Of a stretch of DNA of 26,758 bases, positions 24,018 through 26,758 are shown one piece after another. Below the pieces are notes generated by a model. That model worked only from the letters and a program-made list of their open reading frames with translations, made no database searches and was not told where the DNA came from. The translations under genes were made by a program, and so were the position numbers. Numbering within the stretch: the stretch's first letter is position 1; each line of letters starts with the position of its first letter. This stretch comes from a virus. The stretch spans positions 1-26,758 of the IMG/VR virus record IMGVR_UViG_3300035670_001085; one strand, written 5' to 3'.

Positions 24018-26270
24018 TTAATGCTTAACTCTTTTTTGCATTCTACAAGTACAATGGGGATGCAAAGGAGGTAAGTCTTCGTAAATTATAACATCTGATT
24101 CCTTATATTTCAAAATATGTGTTTTACAAGTATCGCAACACTCTTCTCTACCAACAGATTCTATTTCTTCAAATCCGTTAAGTCTTAATCCAGAAGCCAA
24201 TCCATAGTTATATGCTCTCATTATCTCACTATCATCTATCATCGCTCCACGATGTCTATGAGCTACGACAACAGCGGAGGATAAAGAAACAACATCTTCT
24301 TGTCTTGTATTTGGTAACCTTCTATTGAGAGTAGACAAGATATCATCTTTAAGACCATATACAAATCTTTCTATATGTTTTTGAATAGCACCATCTACGC
24401 TAGCTACTTTTATTCTTGTTATATCTCCATTAGTCTCTTGCAAACCTATACGATAAGCTCTTCTAGCTAAACTAAGAAGTCTTTCTTTAGCAGTTGTAAA
24501 ACCAATATCAAGTAGATTATCTATCTCTTTTATTGATACATTATTCCTTCTACGAATAGTATTTGCTATATCATTTTCTAATGTAACTAAGATAGAAGAT
24601 ACCGGCTTATCTTGTTTATAAATAACATCTAGTTCTGGAATATAATCTTCAAAATAACAGCTATCTTTGTTTAATTTAGGTGCACTTCTAGTAGAATATT
24701 GATTGGTTGGTTTATTTTTATTCGCTATTGCTGCTGCTGCGCCACCACTAGCAGAGACTGTCTTTGTTTTAGTCACTTGTTCGGTAGTAGTTTTTGTACT
24801 TTCGGCAGTAGCTTTTGATTGAGTAGCGGAAGCATTATTCTTTGTTACTGTAGAACCGGCAACTTCTTTAGCTACATCTGTACCAGGTTCATCTATAGAT
24901 TGAAGAATAATTCTATCTCTTTCTATCAAGCCATAATTAGTATTAGACCAATCGCCATCCCCCTTAACAAACATTGCTTCTTTATCATTAGAAGTTGGCC
25001 AACCTTCTCCTTCAAAAGGTTTCATGCCTAAAGAGATTCTCATTTCTGGATGCGTAATAACATTTTTAAGATATAAGTCAGCATAATGATTAGCTTTGGC
25101 TATTCTATGCTCAAGGTCAATCTCATTAAATTTTAAGAATACTTTGTTCTCGTCATCGAATAACGTATCTTGGTCAAAGGTACTTTCTTGTAAAAGTTCT
25201 TTTATTATATAAGCATAAAACTGGGCACCAAACTCTCTTTGATCTTCTTTTGTATCATCTACAAGATTTCTACTCATTGTAGAGGCAGTAGATCTATTGG
25301 CCGTTCCACCTTCACCCATGTCGACTGAACTTTGTCCAAGTCCAGTAAATATTCTTTGCTTAAAATGTTCGATTATTTTATCGACAGCAAGAGCATTGCC
25401 TTCAGCGCCAAGAACCTTGATCTCATGTCTTTCAGGAGTGACCCAACAACCATCAGTTGGCATACTCTGGATAGAGGCCCTTACTACCTCTACCTCTGTT
25501 CTTCCGTCTGAATAGATATCAGCAGGAGCAGTTTCCGTACCAACCTTATAATGGAAAAGAGGGAAAAGATGTTGATAAACAAGCAGCTCTACGTTTTCCT
25601 CTATCCTACGAAGAGCACGGATATCGTCTTTCACTGGCACAATACCAGGAGTACCGATAGAAAAACCTTCTCTTTTATCAAAAGCAAAATGCACTACATC
25701 TTCTGGATCAAATTCTTTATCTTCTTTCCCTCGAACTGTCTGCTTTATCTTCTTGATAGTTCCATTCTCATCTCGTTTAAAGCGAACAGTTTCTGGAGCC
25801 ATTGGGAAGTAACCAGCAATTGGCTTTATCGTTTTCCCATTAACATTTCTTTCTTGACCACCAGAAAGCTCTGTCTTTCTTACTTTTACCCAAAAAGCAT
25901 TATGGCATCTTATAAGAGTCCATACAGTATCACTAACAAGCATTGGAGTAGGGATACCTGTTCTATCTTCCATCTGACTAAATCGTTCTTTTATATACTT
26001 GACTCTTTCTGGATTCTCACTTGTGAAATTCCATCCTTCTTTAAGGAAAAGATTTTTCTTGTTTCTATAAGCTCTTCTTACGTATGCTTCTGTATCTAGT
26101 ATTCTTCCACATTCTGCAAGATCCCATTCTGGAAGTTCCCATTTTAGAGTAGGAGCACGAGAACGACCAATATTTTGCGTATAAACCTTTACTGGAGAAG
26201 GTATATGAACAGGTGGAATCTTCTTCTTTACAGAAGGAGTTTTATCTAAGTCCTTTTTGGGTTTAGCCAT
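24018..26270 (-). CDS. Portal protein fused to MuF-like minor head domain
   Basis: A 750-residue protein. Residues 40-440 are portal-like: KWELPEWDLAECGRILDTEA (43-62), PEDVVHFAFDKREGFSIGTP (189-208), a helical run (RRIEENVELLVYQHLFPLFH, 221-240) and FTGLGQSSVDMGEGG (308-322). Portals form the dodecameric DNA gate of the head. A Ser/Thr/Ala-rich linker (about 465-530) leads to a C-terminal domain (540-750) like phage Mu gpF/SPP1 gp7 minor head proteins. It ends in the diagnostic ECCDTCKTH (710-718) and PPLHPHCTCRM (734-744), a likely metal site. The ATG at 26270 is three bases after the preceding stop with only a weak ribosome site, so coupling is likely. The two functions are usually on neighbouring genes; here they share one chain. 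Confidence 0.87.
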   Translation of the reverse strand: MAKPKKDLDKTPSVKKKIPPVHIPSPVKVYTQNIGRSRAPTLKWELPEWDLAECGRILDTEAYVRRAYRNKKNLFLKEGWNFTSENPERVKYIKERFSQMEDRTGIPTPMLVSDTVWTLIRCHNAFWVKVRKTELSGGQERNVNGKTIKPIAGYFPMAPETVRFKRDENGTIKKIKQTVRGKEDKEFDPEDVVHFAFDKREGFSIGTPGIVPVKDDIRALRRIEENVELLVYQHLFPLFHYKVGTETAPADIYSDGRTEVEVVRASIQSMPTDGCWVTPERHEIKVLGAEGNALAVDKIIEHFKQRIFTGLGQSSVDMGEGGTANRSTASTMSRNLVDDTKEDQREFGAQFYAYIIKELLQESTFDQDTLFDDENKVFLKFNEIDLEHRIAKANHYADLYLKNVITHPEMRISLGMKPFEGEGWPTSNDKEAMFVKGDGDWSNTNYGLIERDRIILQSIDEPGTDVAKEVAGSTVTKNNASATQSKATAESTKTTTEQVTKTKTVSASGGAAAAIANKNKPTNQYSTRSAPKLNKDSCYFEDYIPELDVIYKQDKPVSSILVTLENDIANTIRRRNNVSIKEIDNLLDIGFTTAKERLLSLARRAYRIGLQETNGDITRIKVASVDGAIQKHIERFVYGLKDDILSTLNRRLPNTRQEDVVSLSSAVVVAHRHRGAMIDDSEIMRAYNYGLASGLRLNGFEEIESVGREECCDTCKTHILKYKESDVIIYEDLPPLHPHCTCRMQKRVKH

Positions 26271-26273
26271 TAG

Positions 26274-26758
26274 TTAAACCATCCCTTTTTCAAAATCTGA
26301 TATCCAGCTTTGTACATTCTTTAATTCTTCTGCGGATACAGACTTAAAGCAATTTTTAATAGCAGTAGAAACAGTGGTCCCTCGATCAATTGTATCACTT
26401 GATGGGGCTTTAGATAAAGGTTTCCCACCTTTAGTAGTATCTACTACATCTGGCCTTCTCGTCTCTTGAACAAATTCTACATCGCCATTTTCTTTTACAT
26501 TAAATCTTGAACCCTTTGGTAGTTTTGGATTTAATTCTTTCTCAAGAATATATTTCATCTGGGCTTCGTTATAGTTATTCTTTTCTCCACATTGCAATCC
26601 ATTCTTAGCGATAGCCTCTATTATCGCTTTTATCATAAATATAATTTGTATTATATTAGATTTTAATATTGTAGTATCTGCTTTCTTAGACATCCATCCA
26701 ATTTCTGTACCTAAAAGATCGTGCACCATTTGAACTATAAAATCAAACCAATCCTTTA
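26274..26758 (-). CDS. Unknown protein upstream of the portal (5' partial)
   Basis: The frame is open to the right edge: upstream of the first ATG at 26729 it reads KDWFDFIVQ without a stop or evident ribosome site. The true start is therefore probably beyond the window, and the 151-residue version is likely a fragment. The visible part has a hydrophobic helix (IIQIIFMIKAIIEAIAK), a mid region with KYILEKELNPKLPKGSRFNV and a polar C-terminus (LKNVQSWISDFEKG). It ends three bases before the portal start. The gene upstream of a portal is often terminase or a small accessory protein. I do not recognise this one. Confidence 0.75.
   Translation of the reverse strand, partial: KDWFDFIVQMVHDLLGTEIGWMSKKADTTILKSNIIQIIFMIKAIIEAIAKNGLQCGEKNNYNEAQMKYILEKELNPKLPKGSRFNVKENGDVEFVQETRRPDVVDTTKGGKPLSKAPSSDTIDRGTTVSTAIKNCFKSVSAEELKNVQSWISDFEKGMV

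Overview
The window is a block of virion genes from a large contractile-tailed (myovirus-type) bacteriophage. Every gene I can support lies on the minus strand, so transcription runs from high to low coordinates. The DNA is AT-rich. Most genes have strong Shine-Dalgarno sequences (AGGAGG or GGAGG class), and two start at TTG. This fits a Gram-positive (Firmicute-like) host, but that is an inference. No integrase, lysis, replication, tRNA or CRISPR feature is visible.

Layout in order of transcription. Head genes: a partial unknown gene (26274-26758), a portal fused to a MuF-type minor head domain (24018-26270), a maturation protease fused to a scaffold with a well-formed internal start that should also make free scaffold (22126-24003, internal start 23166), a probable decoration or accessory head protein (20726-22102) and the HK97-fold major capsid protein (19451-20707). 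A strong intrinsic terminator follows the capsid gene, and a candidate promoter overlaps it. Neck genes: two small unknown proteins (18843-19346, 18599-18841), an Ig-like protein with an adaptor-like C-terminus (16833-18596), a Cys-rich probable connector (16291-16830) and a probable tail-completion protein (15624-16316). Tail genes: sheath (13689-15611), tube (13009-13671), a hairpin, two more tube-fold proteins (10818-12947 and 9904-10815), two tail-assembly-chaperone-like proteins (9153-9854, 8442-9140), a giant tape-measure-position protein (1943-8440) and the start of another giant virion protein (1-1943) that runs off the left edge.

The most unusual items are these. (1) The 2165-residue giant protein carries two complete inteins, each with a LAGLIDADG endonuclease, leaving a spliced product of about 1394 residues. 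(2) The 709-residue protein is a tail-tube paralogue with about 490 residues of mostly coiled coil inserted after its first strand. (3) Three tube-fold genes lie in tandem. (4) Free scaffold is probably made from a nested in-frame start. (5) Portal/MuF and Ig/adaptor domains occur fused. (6) The truncated left-hand gene has a stretch that faintly recalls the RNA polymerase beta-subunit barrel, which is only a hypothesis. Genes are packed with gaps of 0-60 bases or short overlaps, so no stretch above 300 bases lacks a gene.
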